DNA of 64,000 bases from Trebouxia sp. TZW2008 (lineage: Eukaryota > Chlorophyta > Trebouxiophyceae > Trebouxiales > Trebouxiaceae): positions 62,001 to 126,000 of the forward strand of contig BDIU01000034.1 in the NCBI GenBank assembly GCA_002118135.1, in the 5' to 3' direction. Positions 44,554-55,000 of this stretch are shown in pieces (the first letter of the stretch is position 1; the number at the start of each line of letters is the position of its first letter). The notes below the pieces were generated by a model. That model did no database searches, was not told the origin of the DNA, and saw nothing but the letters and a program-made list of their open reading frames with translations. Both the position numbers and the translations under genes were made by a program.

Positions 44554-47500
44554 ATGTCCGGCTTCACCAGCTGGCTTACAGGACACGGCGGGTATGTCAA
44601 TCCAAATTTGAAACTTTTCACCGAAGTTGATGACAGCGGCGATCGCGGAGTGGTTGCAAAGGAGGACATCGAGGAGGGTCAACAGCTGATGCTGATTCCC
44701 CTATCTTGTTGTTTGCATATGCCGACAGAGGACGAGTGGGAAGCTGCGCCGGTGAGTGCAGCAAACAGGCGCAAGTTGCTTTGCTCAGCAACGTGTATTT
44801 TGGCATTCATTTGTGTGCAGGCACGCTACAGTGCTGCAGTCAAATTCTTGAAAGCCAACAATCCAACAATCAGCCCCTTCTTAGCAACAATATTACTGCT
44901 CTTGTATGAAGTCGGGCAGGTAGTTGGTACGATGGACATATATCATGCATGCATGATGTAGGTGCGCTTGTTGATGAAACCCATATTTGCAGCGCAGGGA
45001 TCAAAATCCAGATTTCGAGCATTTCTTCAGACACTACCGCAAAAGCATGACTGTGTCCTTTGCTGGTCAAAAGGACAGCTGTCTGAGTTGCAAGGCAAGC
45101 CTACATATAGGCATAGCCTTTTTGGGCATTGTGTGTTCAAGCACACAGGGAAAGCATTTCCGACCTTGAGTAGACTTGTATGCATGCTGACACTTGCGGC
45201 ATCATGGGGCATGCCTTACTGTGCAAGCAGCGTATAATTGCCACGTGACCTATTTGTTCTTCAGTAGGAACTGCTTCCTTGCTTGCAAGCATCAGTTCTG
45301 CAGTTGCTTGATCAGGCCAATGATTTTCTGCAGGGACTGCCATTGAGATAGCTGGAGACAGCACCCAAACAGTCTTTGAGCGGGAACTGTTGCCCATCAT
45401 GCAGCAGCAGCCGCAGCTGTGGCCAGTTGAGGTGCAGAGCTCTGAAGCCTTTGAGCTGTATGCTGGTTTGGTGCAGTCCAGAGCCTTCCACATGTTGGCA
45501 GAGAATTGGATCACAGGCTCTGCTAAAGAAGGTGCCTTGCTGAACCCTCTACAGCCTACACTATGCCAGCTTTGCTCTTGCAAAGCGCAGTGCCGCAGTC
45601 CGTAGTATTGCAAAAATGGAACTGATCAGCAGCTTCTGATTACCAGCATCACATGTTGGTATGCAATGTGCACGACCAGCTCTTGATTTGTTGATAAGTG
45701 GCTCCAGTCCTGTCTGAGATAGCCATAGACTTGACTGTTGCTATCTGTTGTTGGTTGACATTTGTGCACGAGCATGTCGTTGTTTACTTAAGCTGGCAGT
45801 ACCGCCTTCTAACAGCTCACTACTGTCTGATTTGTGTACATTGCCACATAGGTGTTGAGCTGTATATGCTGCCAGCCATAGACATGATGAATCACTCCAC
45901 AGAGCCTGACAAGCGCAATACACTCCTACGCAAGAGCAGTGCTGAGGTGTCAGCAACTGTAGATGGTGCTCCTGTCACTGTGAAAGGCTTCTTCACCATG
46001 AAAGCAGGTATGGTGCCTTTGACAAACTATGCACATGATCTCATGTCAGCTGGAGTACGCTCAGGCAACTGCTGATGCACTGCTTGTCGGGGTTTCTGCT
46101 GAAATATATTCAACTGAATGAGTACACAGGCAAGGCCTGTACTGCTGGCTATGCAATCTTGGCGTAGATGACTGCCACCAAGACCAAACCTTGAAAGCCC
46201 ATCATGCAGTGCCCACCTTATTCTGTCTCAGTGCTGCACGTCTGTCAGCAGACTTGGACGAACTGTAGAGCCATGAAATTGTGTTGCAGAGAGTCTTTCA
46301 CCTGTATTTTGTGCCGCTTTCTTGTGCCAGCAGACTTGCAACAGTTTGCATAATCCACTGCGCTTTGATGCAGAGCGTCTCATCACCTTTGCACCTCTGC
46401 ATTGTCCCAATAGACCTGAGACAAACGTTATAGCCACTGTGCTGTATAGAAGGGTGCAGTGAATCACCATACTCTTCATTTCAGCGATTGATACTGTACA
46501 ATACTTGCGTATTGGGCATCACCTGATGGCCCCAACATATTGCGTATTTCAGGATCTGCACTGCACCTCAGTGCTTCATACCTGAAATACTGCGCGTTGC
46601 GTATTACGTATGGTGATTTACTGGAAGTGTCTTTTTTCATGCCAGTTTTGCCTCTGCCGTGTGCCAACAGGCTTGAGCTTTTTGTAAAGCCATTGCGGTG
46701 TGGTGCAGAGCGCCTAGTCAGCAAAGGAGAACAGCTGCTACACACATACGGAGACTTGAGCGATGCCCAGCTGCTGCAGACATATGGCTTTGTTGAGGAA
46801 TTTGAGCCTGGCTATGATAACCCCCACAACTTTGTGCCAGTACCAAGTCAGCTGGTGCTGCAAAGCTGCAGTGAATCTGGTGACGAGGTGAGTCACGCCC
46901 TGCCATGCTTTGCACTGCGTAGCAGTTGCTGCAGACCTGTGGCTTTGTTGAGGGACATGAGCCTGGCTATGACAACCCTCACAACTTTGTGCCAGTACCT
47001 AGTCAGCTGGTTCTGCAAAGCTGCAGTGAATCTGGCGATGAGGTGTGTCACATGAGGAATTCTGGTTATGTCACTGTTGTTATGACTAATTGCATTACTG
47101 ATATCAGAAGTAGTTGTACTGTAGCATTCTGAAAGCCACATGTGTCTCCATGCTCAGGCCAATAGTGCCTGCGTTCATGCTGTCATAGTACAATGCATTG
47201 ATGCACTGACATTGCACTGGCACTGGTCAGCATTGTGCAGACAGTGCTGTCAACAGCTGCACACCAGTGAGCAATGCTGTAGCAGATCTTTATATACACC
47301 TTGGACTGCTAGCCAGCAAACATGGTTTATAGCATGTTGTGCTAGTCAACTACTGCACATTGCATAGGGTGCCAATTGCAGATCATGTTGCTGATGAAAA
47401 GCAATGTGTTGCAGACTGCCTTGGCAGACGTTGCAGCCAAGAAAAAGCTGCTTCAACATTCCAAGGTGCTGAAGGACGCCTTTGTAGTCACAGCACAGGA

Positions 47501-49135
47501 GGCCTTGCCAGATGACCTAATCACAGCTATACAGGTAAGTCAATTTCACCCCCTGCTCACAGCATCTTGCTGAGACTCTTTGATGCACACATGTCAACTT
47601 TGACTTTGAGCCACATGGGCATGCTTGTGGCAACAGCAGCAGCAGGGCAAGCAATTCTTCAAGGCAAACGCATAGTCATGTAATGCAGCAATTGAATCAC
47701 TTCACTCCACTTGCGTGCCTTCACTTCCAATTTTTAATCAGTCACTTCAAGATGCATTGCAAGCTCTGATCATTACTTGGTGGGGCTGTTGTCTGGGAGG
47801 CTGTGTTTTTTGCCACACAGAGATGCAAGATTGCTTTCATTTGCATGCACTGTTTGCTCCACGTGAGTCAAGACCATGTAACTATTGGTGCAGGTATTGC
47901 ATATGGATGCGCATGAGTTCTCTGAGCTAGAGAAGGTAGAAGCAACAGACGACACCTCAGAAGCCTCCACCTCCCGCCCTGCTTCAGGTAAATGAGAATC
48001 TCAGCATCCCTCACCAGTCTGGAAACCACCAGCCAATATAATGCTTTGAGGCGTTGAGTTTGCATTAAAGGCACTCACAATCTGCATGATGGTATGATAC
48101 ACAATGGCTTCGCTGTACCCAGCAGGCATTGTTGCAAGATGGCTTGCATCTGGATGGACCAAATGCATCAACTTTCACAATGCTGCTTGAGTTGTAGATG
48201 AACTTTGAGAGCAGGCAGTGCACAATAGTTCCTGCAGCGGCGTTGTGACCAGCATTCATTTTCATGCCTGGACCTGTCGTGGCTTCAAGCTGCTTGTTGC
48301 TCAACAGGCCATTCAGATCAGCTGTGTCAATCAAGGCGTGTCGTGTGTTTTGCAGCTGAACCTCAGCCAGCCTTCCTACTGGGAGCAGGCTTCATGAATG
48401 ATACATCAGACGCAGGAGCTGTCTGCACTTCCCTACTGCGATTGGTAGACAAGCTGCTAGCCAGATATCCCTCCAGCCTCAAAGATGATGCTGCAGCATT
48501 GCATAGAGACAGACCTATGCCGCACAGGCAAGCACCATTGCCATGCATGTCTAGACATTTGTGCATGCCAGTCTGGGAATCATGCTGCAGTATAGCATTG
48601 AGACAGACCTCTGCTGCATAGGCGAGCACCATTCCTATGCACATCTGGACATCTGTTTGCGCGTGCCACTGCATTTGCCTGGCAGCAGTGAGTGCATTAA
48701 AGTACATATGTTTCACCCAACAAGGCAGAATGCGTCTCAGATAGAACACAAGCTTTGATGCCTGACATAGCCAGTGAGATCTTCTACATTTGGCAATGTG
48801 GCAATGCTGAACATTGTGGCGACCTGTAGGATGCAATTGTTATTGGTATTACATACAATGTTGATGTGTATGCTGCCCTTGAATCTTGTAACTGCTATGT
48901 GACAGCTGTCATTGGTCAATGTTGATACAGGTGGAAGATGGCCGTGAGGGTACGGATGGGTGAGAAGGAGATCTTGCAGGCCATGAAGCAAGCTGTAGTC
49001 ATGCTCATGATGCAAAGCCAGGAAGGTGGCTCAGATGATGATGACGATGATGATGAGGATGATAATGAAGAAGATGAAGATGAAGAAGATGAAGAGGAAG
49101 ACAATAGCTTTGGTCAAGATGGTATGTCTGACTGA
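44554..49135 (+). CDS. SET-domain protein lysine methyltransferase (Rubisco LSMT-like)
   Basis: SET methyltransferase of the SETD3/SETD6/Rubisco-LSMT class (AdoMet-dependent Lys, or possibly His, methylation). Exons 44554-44751, 44821-44919, 44998-45094, 45334-45531, 45852-46007, 46709-46887, 47415-47534, 47894-47987, 48356-48527, 48931-49135 (TGA); phases agree, about 505 residues. Motifs: DDSGDRGVVAKEDIEEG (SET-N), ATILLLLYE, SSEAFELYAGLVQSRAF, the AdoMet/catalytic DMMNHS, GEQLLHTYGDLSDAQLLQTY with GFVEEFEPGYDNPHN, then the helical substrate-binding domain (ALPDDLITAIQVLHMD, LLARYPSSLKDDAAAL, RVRMGEKEIL). The C-terminus is a long Asp/Glu tract. Donors at 45095 and 48528 are GC. No transit peptide seen, so target and compartment are open. 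Confidence 0.88.
46260..46722 (+). repeat. Repeated copies of the SET exon-6 acceptor region
   Basis: The start of exon 6 (CCATTGCGGTGTGGTGCAG|AGCGCC, true site 46709) has a close upstream relative at 46354-46386 (CCACTGCGCTTTGATGCAG, then AGCGTC) and a weaker one near 46285 (TTGTGTTGCAGAGAGTC). Only the last leads into the long conserved exon. Confidence 0.75.
46920..47042 (+). repeat. Open in-phase duplicate of SET exon 6 end
   Basis: 46935-47042 encodes TCGFVEGHEPGYDNPHNFV followed by PVPSQLVLQSCSESGDE, a near-identical copy of the end of exon 6 at 46779-46887. It is 108 bases, has a CTGCAG acceptor and a GTGTGT donor, and has phase 0 on both sides, so including it would add 36 residues without a frameshift. 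The acceptor derives from a CTGCAG inside the original exon. Confidence 0.85.
48579..48655 (+). repeat. Decayed copy of SET exon 9 end and its GC donor
   Basis: Repeats the sequence around the donor at 48527: GAGACAGACCTATGCCGCAC|AGGCAAGCACC becomes GAGACAGACCTCTGCTGCAT|AGGCGAGCACC. The copy carries an in-frame TAG. Confidence 0.8.
49030..49115 (+). repeat. GAT/GAA trinucleotide tract encoding an acidic tail
   Basis: Imperfect GAT/GAA/GAG triplets in the last exon of the SET gene encode a run of Asp and Glu. Such tracts are length-variable by slippage. Confidence 0.8.
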
Positions 49136-49499
49136 GGTTCTACAACGCACTGCTCAACTACACCCTTGGTGTGGCTTCCTTGCCATGACATGAGAACGAG
49201 ACAAGCGTGCTCTGAGCCGGTTGCAGTACCCAACCGCATTAGCTTGTATGTGATGCTCTTCAGCACTGCCTCAGGCGTCCAGCTATTGTTTGACCATCTG
49301 CAGCATAGGGCAAAAGACAAACAACAAGAGCAGATGCATCCCCAGTCGTACGCTGCAGCACAACTGCATTGCATAAATGCTGAACATTCTGGGTGTCACT
49401 TTCGTAACCGTGCTTGAATGCTGCAAGCTCAAGGCTACAAACGATTACTGCAATATATTGGATTTTCTTTGTGATGATTGCTTAAATCAGATAGGAGAG

Positions 49500-49628
49500 A
49501 GAGATACGTGTTTGTCCTCACTCAGAGGTATCACTGCAGCGAGACGGCAGTGTTCACTTCCAAATAGCATTGCCCTGAGTGCTATCCCAAAAAGAAATAT
49601 CGAGTGCCCTTACAGAAAGCAATTGCTG
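49500..49628 (+). mobile_element. MITE-like dispersed repeat, copy 4 (partial)
   Basis: Shares CTCACTCAGAGGTATCACTG CAG, the ATTGCCCTGAGTGCTATCCC region and GAGTGCCCTTACAGAAAGC with copies 2 and 3. The 5' end is missing or too diverged to see. Confidence 0.6.
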
Positions 49629-49638
49629 CACAAGCAAA

Positions 49639-49788
49639 ATGCCTAGCCTGGCTTTGGTGCATGCAGTCACAGGGACAGAGGAAGCTGTTGAAAGGATTCT
49701 GGGTATGAAGAGCCCACACACTGCAGCTTCGGGCTCCTCTGCTGAGCACAAAAGGCAGCGGACAGGTGGTGGTGGAACGAAGCAGTGA
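49639..49788 (+). CDS. Small hypothetical ORF (49 residues)
   Basis: ATG to TGA; the protein begins MPSLALVHAVTGTEEAVERI and ends Lys/Arg/Gly-rich (KRQRTGGGGTKQ). It could be a terminal exon of an unrecognised gene or chance. No family recognised. Confidence 0.2.
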   Translation: MPSLALVHAVTGTEEAVERILGMKSPHTAASGSSAEHKRQRTGGGGTKQ

Positions 49789-50350
49789 TGCTGCAGCCTT
49801 CCAGGACAACTGCTATCCATTCTCAAAGCAGTCCTTGTTTGTGTGGGATCAGTCACTCACTTCCATGAACCACAAGCTTTGCCTCAAGCCACTGGTCATG
49901 CCTTCAACCTGTATTGTCACAACAACCCACGTCCAGACAAGCTTGCCGAGACAATGCTGGAAGGGGACAGGAATCATTGTTGAACTGAACAGAGCAATGA
50001 TCATGAGTCTGGTACCAAACACCAAGGATTGATTTTATTGTATGCCAGAGGGTGATAAATCACAGGCAGGCCACTTCATATTGCTACATGTAGACAGCAG
50101 AGTAGTAGTAGCTAGAAAAGATAAATCTCGTGGAAAGATTCGCAGTGCAGGACACAAAAAATCTGGCACAACCTCAGGTTGGTGGCTTGCCAGGGTTCTG
50201 CTCGGGACATGTGTCTCATTTCAAAAATTTGACTTGGCGTGTTGGAAGGCGCCCAGACAGGCGCCTCGACCTGAGGCTTTGCTCCGGGCCTTGGCGCAAG
50301 CCTATGCTTGCGCTGTCCTGCCACAAAGTCACAGCCTGCTATGCCGACAG

Positions 50351-51478
50351 ATGGCTGACGATTGGGGTCGTTGTCCAGCTCACGTTTTGGCCGCATGCTT
50401 CGCGGCTCAAGCAGACTACTTGGACAATGCTGCCGCTGCTTGCGTGTGTGTTGACGGGAATCTTTGTTTCAAGGCTTGTGCTGAGCGTATTATAATTCAA
50501 TACAACCCGCTGAACGCCAAGCTGCTGTCACCGTATTATGTGAGACAGTTTCAGCCAGTGCACACGGTTGTGCTGAGAAAAGGCTATGACTGGGCAAGTT
50601 GCAGCTCTGCTGTTTCGAGTTATGCTTTGTTTGGGCAGCAGAGCTGGAGCTGGAACGACGTTGCGCATTGGATGAAAACAATCTCCAGCATATCTTTGTC
50701 TTGTCAGTGTCTGCACCTGGATGGCTTTGTCCCCCCTTTTCAAGAGTCCCTCAACAAGCTCAGCCAGCTCACCAATCTAAGGACACTTGAGGTACAGGTC
50801 CATCACGCACTGCAAATACAGGCACGTGAGTTGAGACAGTTGCAACAGCTCCAGAGGCTGTGCCTGAAAGGACAAGATCGCCACCTGCTCATTCTTCTTG
50901 GGGCACTGTCAGAATTGCCAGCAGGACTGGTGCATCTTGAACTGACACATTGCCATACTCAGTCTGTCTCCCATGGGCATTCAATTCAGCTTTGCAAGCT
51001 GATGCGTTTGCGCAAATTGCAACAGCTGAAGGTTGCTTTCTCATATGTCAGCTTTGAGACAAATGCAAAGTTTGGCAGTCTAAAGATGCTTAGGACTGTA
51101 CATCTTCACAGGTTGCTGGCAATGACTGCAAAAGATCTACAATCTTTTCTAATTGCTGCAACAAGCATTTGGCATTTGGTCTTGCGAGATCTTGCGTTCG
51201 TCCATGGCCAAGCATCCTTTACACTTGCTTGGCTGCTGCAAGCATTGCCGTTATTGGAGACTTTGGATATCACAGGCTGTGCTGGTCTAAGGATGTTGCC
51301 AGCAGAGTGTAGGGAACTGAGACTGCTTTGCTTGAGTATTGAAGAGGCGCAGATTACCCAAGAAGGTGTCGTGCTTGGCATAAGCCCCCAAATTTTTAAG
51401 GCAAAGGATGGGAAGTCACAGCAAACTGCCGCTGCTTTGCAATACACAACGCAACACATGCTTATCTACTGCGCATAG
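50351..51478 (+). CDS. F-box-like leucine-rich-repeat protein
   Basis: Intronless, 375 residues from ATG 50351. The first ~45 residues (CPAHVLAACFAAQADYLDNA, AAACVCVDGNLCFKAC) follow the F-box pattern of a Leu-rich helix followed by a Cys/Ala helix and are matched by the paralogue at 61160. The rest is irregular LRR: LSQLTNLRTLEV, LRQLQQLQRLCL, LPAGLVHLELTH, LMRLRKLQQLKV, LPLLETLDITGC. Likely role: substrate-recognition subunit of an SCF ubiquitin ligase (family inference; the F-box is weak). The frame is open upstream to 50042 but lacks matching sequence in the paralogue, so I start at 50351. Confidence 0.65.
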   Translation: MADDWGRCPAHVLAACFAAQADYLDNAAAACVCVDGNLCFKACAERIIIQYNPLNAKLLSPYYVRQFQPVHTVVLRKGYDWASCSSAVSSYALFGQQSWSWNDVAHWMKTISSISLSCQCLHLDGFVPPFQESLNKLSQLTNLRTLEVQVHHALQIQARELRQLQQLQRLCLKGQDRHLLILLGALSELPAGLVHLELTHCHTQSVSHGHSIQLCKLMRLRKLQQLKVAFSYVSFETNAKFGSLKMLRTVHLHRLLAMTAKDLQSFLIAATSIWHLVLRDLAFVHGQASFTLAWLLQALPLLETLDITGCAGLRMLPAECRELRLLCLSIEEAQITQEGVVLGISPQIFKAKDGKSQQTAAALQYTTQHMLIYCA

Positions 51479-52045
51479 CAAGCTGATGCCTGCACTTTGT
51501 CAGCCATGCACATGCATCTCGGGTCATAATGCTCGAGATCTCTGCTGCAAACTTGCAACTCTTCAGTTGCAGATGGATATTGCACAGGTGTATCCTTTTG
51601 CCTTGCAATTGAAAAGCAAATTCATGCCATCAGGCATCTGGAGCTGGCGCCGTAACGGTTGTGAGCAGCAGCAGAGCGGGATTTGCGCAAGTTCATTGTC
51701 TCAAATGGCCTGCCGTTTACACTGTGAAAGGCGTGTTCTGAACACTGGAGCGCAGTGTACTGAGTCAGACGTAGAGTTGCAGTGAAGGTTGATTCTGTCA
51801 CGCCCTTTGCGTTGATGCTAGTTCAGAAGCAAGCCAGACACTTGCTATAAGATGGACTTCATTTTGGTTGCCAACTGCTGTTTTTACCAGACCTATCACT
51901 CACAACTTTTCAGTGTACAAACGACAAAACTGCTTTAGGCTGCTGAGCATGCCTGCGCAAATGAAGCTGGCCGTAGCTGACAAAACACAAGCAAGCGAAA
52001 TGCTGAAACAAATTGTACAGAGAACTTTGAACATTATACAAGGCC
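51479..52045. other. Convergent intergenic region
   Basis: Between the LRR gene (+) and the CDKC gene (-). No further gene seen. Confidence 0.45.
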
Positions 52046-55000
52046 TCAGCGACGTGCTGCATTCCAGGCAGGTTTTTCGACCGTGGTTGCGTACGTATTA
52101 GGGTTTGGTGCCCTAACATTGCTCCCTCGTCCTGCAGCGCCTTGCAGCTGATTATGACCTGCTGCCCCATAGTTGCCATAACCATGACCATTTACATTTC
52201 CAGCAGGACCCAGGCCAGGTCCGAAACCTGAAGCTGCAAACCCATATTGCTGCGGAGGCGCTCTACCTCCCACCCCATATGCGTGAGACTGTGCACTGCT
52301 GTACGGCTGTGTACCATACGGTTGCCCTGGCGGTAAAGTCTGACCACCTATGACGCAAGTTGCCAAGAGTCTCAGTCCATGGCATGAGAGGCTTTTTGGT
52401 GAAATACTGACTAGTGCGCTGAGATCATGCCTGCTCACTCGTGAGTAGCCTCCTATCCCCTTCAACATCTGACAGTGGCAGGTAAGCAGCTTTGCATGTC
52501 AAGAGTGTTGCTGGCACAGCTTCGTATTCGTCACTAGCCTCCATGCCTCTTCAATGTCTGAAAGTGGCAGGTAAGCAGCTTCAAAATTGTGAAATGGACA
52601 ACAAACAGCAACAAGGGCTGCTGGCGAGTTCACCGCATAGCCCCCGGACTTGGTGGAGAAGTTGCCAAAGAAGACCTGCACTGATTGCAGCAGCCCCTCT
52701 AGGGACAGTCCCAGGGAGGCCTGCATGTCTGCCAAGGTGTATGCAGCAGCAACAGCCGAGCAACTGAGGTGCTCGAAGTCAGAAAATGAGGGATGAAATG
52801 ATTACGAAGGGCTGATGAGGCCACATCCAAGACCTTGACAAGCGCGACCATCAACTAACCTGCACTGACTGGCACAGCCCCTCTAGGAACAGCCCCAGGG
52901 AGGCCTATGTGTCTGCCAGGGGGATATGCACCACTAGCAGCAGCTGCTGCAGCTGGGGGAGCCATGCCACCCCTGTGATTAGGGTCAAAGGGTGCAACTG
53001 GGTAGGCTCCTCTGCCTGCAGGCTGCTGGGGCATGCCCCGCCCTGCCCCTCTGCCTTGCCCCGCATAGCTGCCTTGCTGCCCAGGATGAGGCCCTGCAGA
53101 TCCCAGACAGATGCATTTCAGCGCGCAGACTGCTGACATGCACGACGAATGATGCGCTGGAATGAGAAGCAAGAGATAGGCTGTCTGAAATGCACACCTT
53201 TGGCGCTGCCTCTTGGGTCGTCGGGAGGGCACTCGACGGCAGTGCATGCAGAAGCACTGATTGAAATCATAGAAAGCATTGTTGCAGTGACGTGATCCAT
53301 ACAAACACAATATACACAGGCAATGTTCAGCGCAGTTAGTATAATGTTGGATACATCAACAATAATGCACATCTCAGGAGAAATCTTGTAATGATTGGGG
53401 TTGCGTGGGAGGCACCTGGGCCTTGGCGCTGCCTCTTGGGGTCAGGCTACTGCTGTAAGAGCTGCCACTTGCAGGGCAGTCCACAGCAGGCTAGCAGAAG
53501 CACATGCTGACGTTATGCACATGTTGACGTCATGCACACGTTGACATCATCCACAACTTACCCATGCAATTATTTGCATCACGCAACAGAGGTTTTTGGG
53601 GTGGGCACCTGGATTTGCGCGCTGCCTCTTGGGGTCGGGCTGCTGCTGCGAAGGGTGCTGGTGGCGCTTTTTGGCTTCCTCCTTCTCATGGCGGATGCGC
53701 TTCAGCTCCATCTCGTGAGACGCCTGGAATTTGGGCAGGTCCTTGGGATCACATGCAGCTGGCTCTTTGTAGTAGAACTGGTGCTGCAAAACAACACAGC
53801 AAATTGCATTAGATGACTGGGCTTGAGACCACAAGTGCAGCATTTGCAGTGAAACTGACACTGCAGGGACAGCACGCTGCACTACGTTAATGTGCTTCAC
53901 TGGGGTAACAGGGATAAAAGTCGACAATCCCATTTGACCACGACAATTGGGAGGGTGTAGGGTATGATGTGTAGAAGCTTTGATGCTGCTTTACACACCA
54001 AAACAGACTCTGTTGTTCTCACCATCAATGTGGTGGACAGTGGAAGTCAACAACTATGGCACAGCAAAACAAGATGCATGCAACATATATTGACAACAGC
54101 TTGACCCACTGGTCAAGTCTAGATTTACTGCAGATAGCTGTGGGCTTCATTGAGTGAAGCAGGAACAATGTTGTATCAAAGCGGTGCTTGGGACTTATCT
54201 TGCATAGACTGGCATCAGCCATGCATCGACATGATAAAAGGGGAATAGACAGCAAATCATGCACACACTTGCATCAAGCTCATGACACATATGTATAGAC
54301 AGCCTTTTGCGCACTCATAAAAGTCGTGCATGCAATTTTAATGGTGACCATGTCCAAGCTGGCACTATTTGTTGTGAGCGGCTTGTGTACCAACATACTT
54401 CTGTACTTATACATGTGAGTACCCTTATAGATAACACGTACATACTCATCTCTTCTCATACAGGAGAATGTCCAGGCAGCAATGCAGTGCAGAACAGAAC
54501 AGATGAAGGGCAGATGCAGCGCAATGCAGCACAGATGAGGGGCAAATGCAGTGCAATGCAGTGCAGAACAGATGAAGGGCAAACGCAGCTCAATGCAGTG
54601 CAGACAAGAAAGGCGAAAGTGCAGTGCAATGCAGGGAGGGCGAGAGGGCTCACAGCTGCAGCATCTCTGGCATTGAGGCGCTTCTTGGGGTTGTACACCA
54701 GCAGCTGCTCCAAAAAGTCCAGTGACTGCACGCAAGATAATTGATTCAGCACAGCGGATTTGAAGCTGCCAATAAGGTGTTGGTCCAGGCCAGCGGGCAT
54801 AGCACAAGCGGCTCGTAAACCAAAGCAGCATGCATGTAATGCAAACTTGCTTGCGTACAACACGGGTCTCTTCTGATCGTAGCAGACAATTTACAGCTCT
54901 GAACTGGAAGTGCCTTGAGTGCTGTTAGTGACAGGGTGTATTCTGCAGTGAGCTGGAATTGCCAGCAAATTTTGACCTACAAGCGTTTTGTCGAGGCATG

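Larger units (their letters stand above)
49136..50350. other. Intergenic with a repeat copy and one small ORF
   Basis: Contains MITE-like copy 4 and a 49-residue ORF, both listed separately. From about 50130 on the frame of the LRR gene is open upstream of the chosen ATG, but the sequence does not look conserved. Confidence 0.4.

Noticed and set aside
53118..53372. Minus-strand ORFs between CDKC exons 7 and 8
   Set aside because: They read through an intron and contain no CDKC-family sequence; the phase-consistent exon starts at 53093.
54307..54863. Overlapping ORFs on both strands around 54.3-54.9 kb
   Set aside because: They come from the GCAATGCAGTGCAG minisatellite and CDKC exon 6 in other frames.
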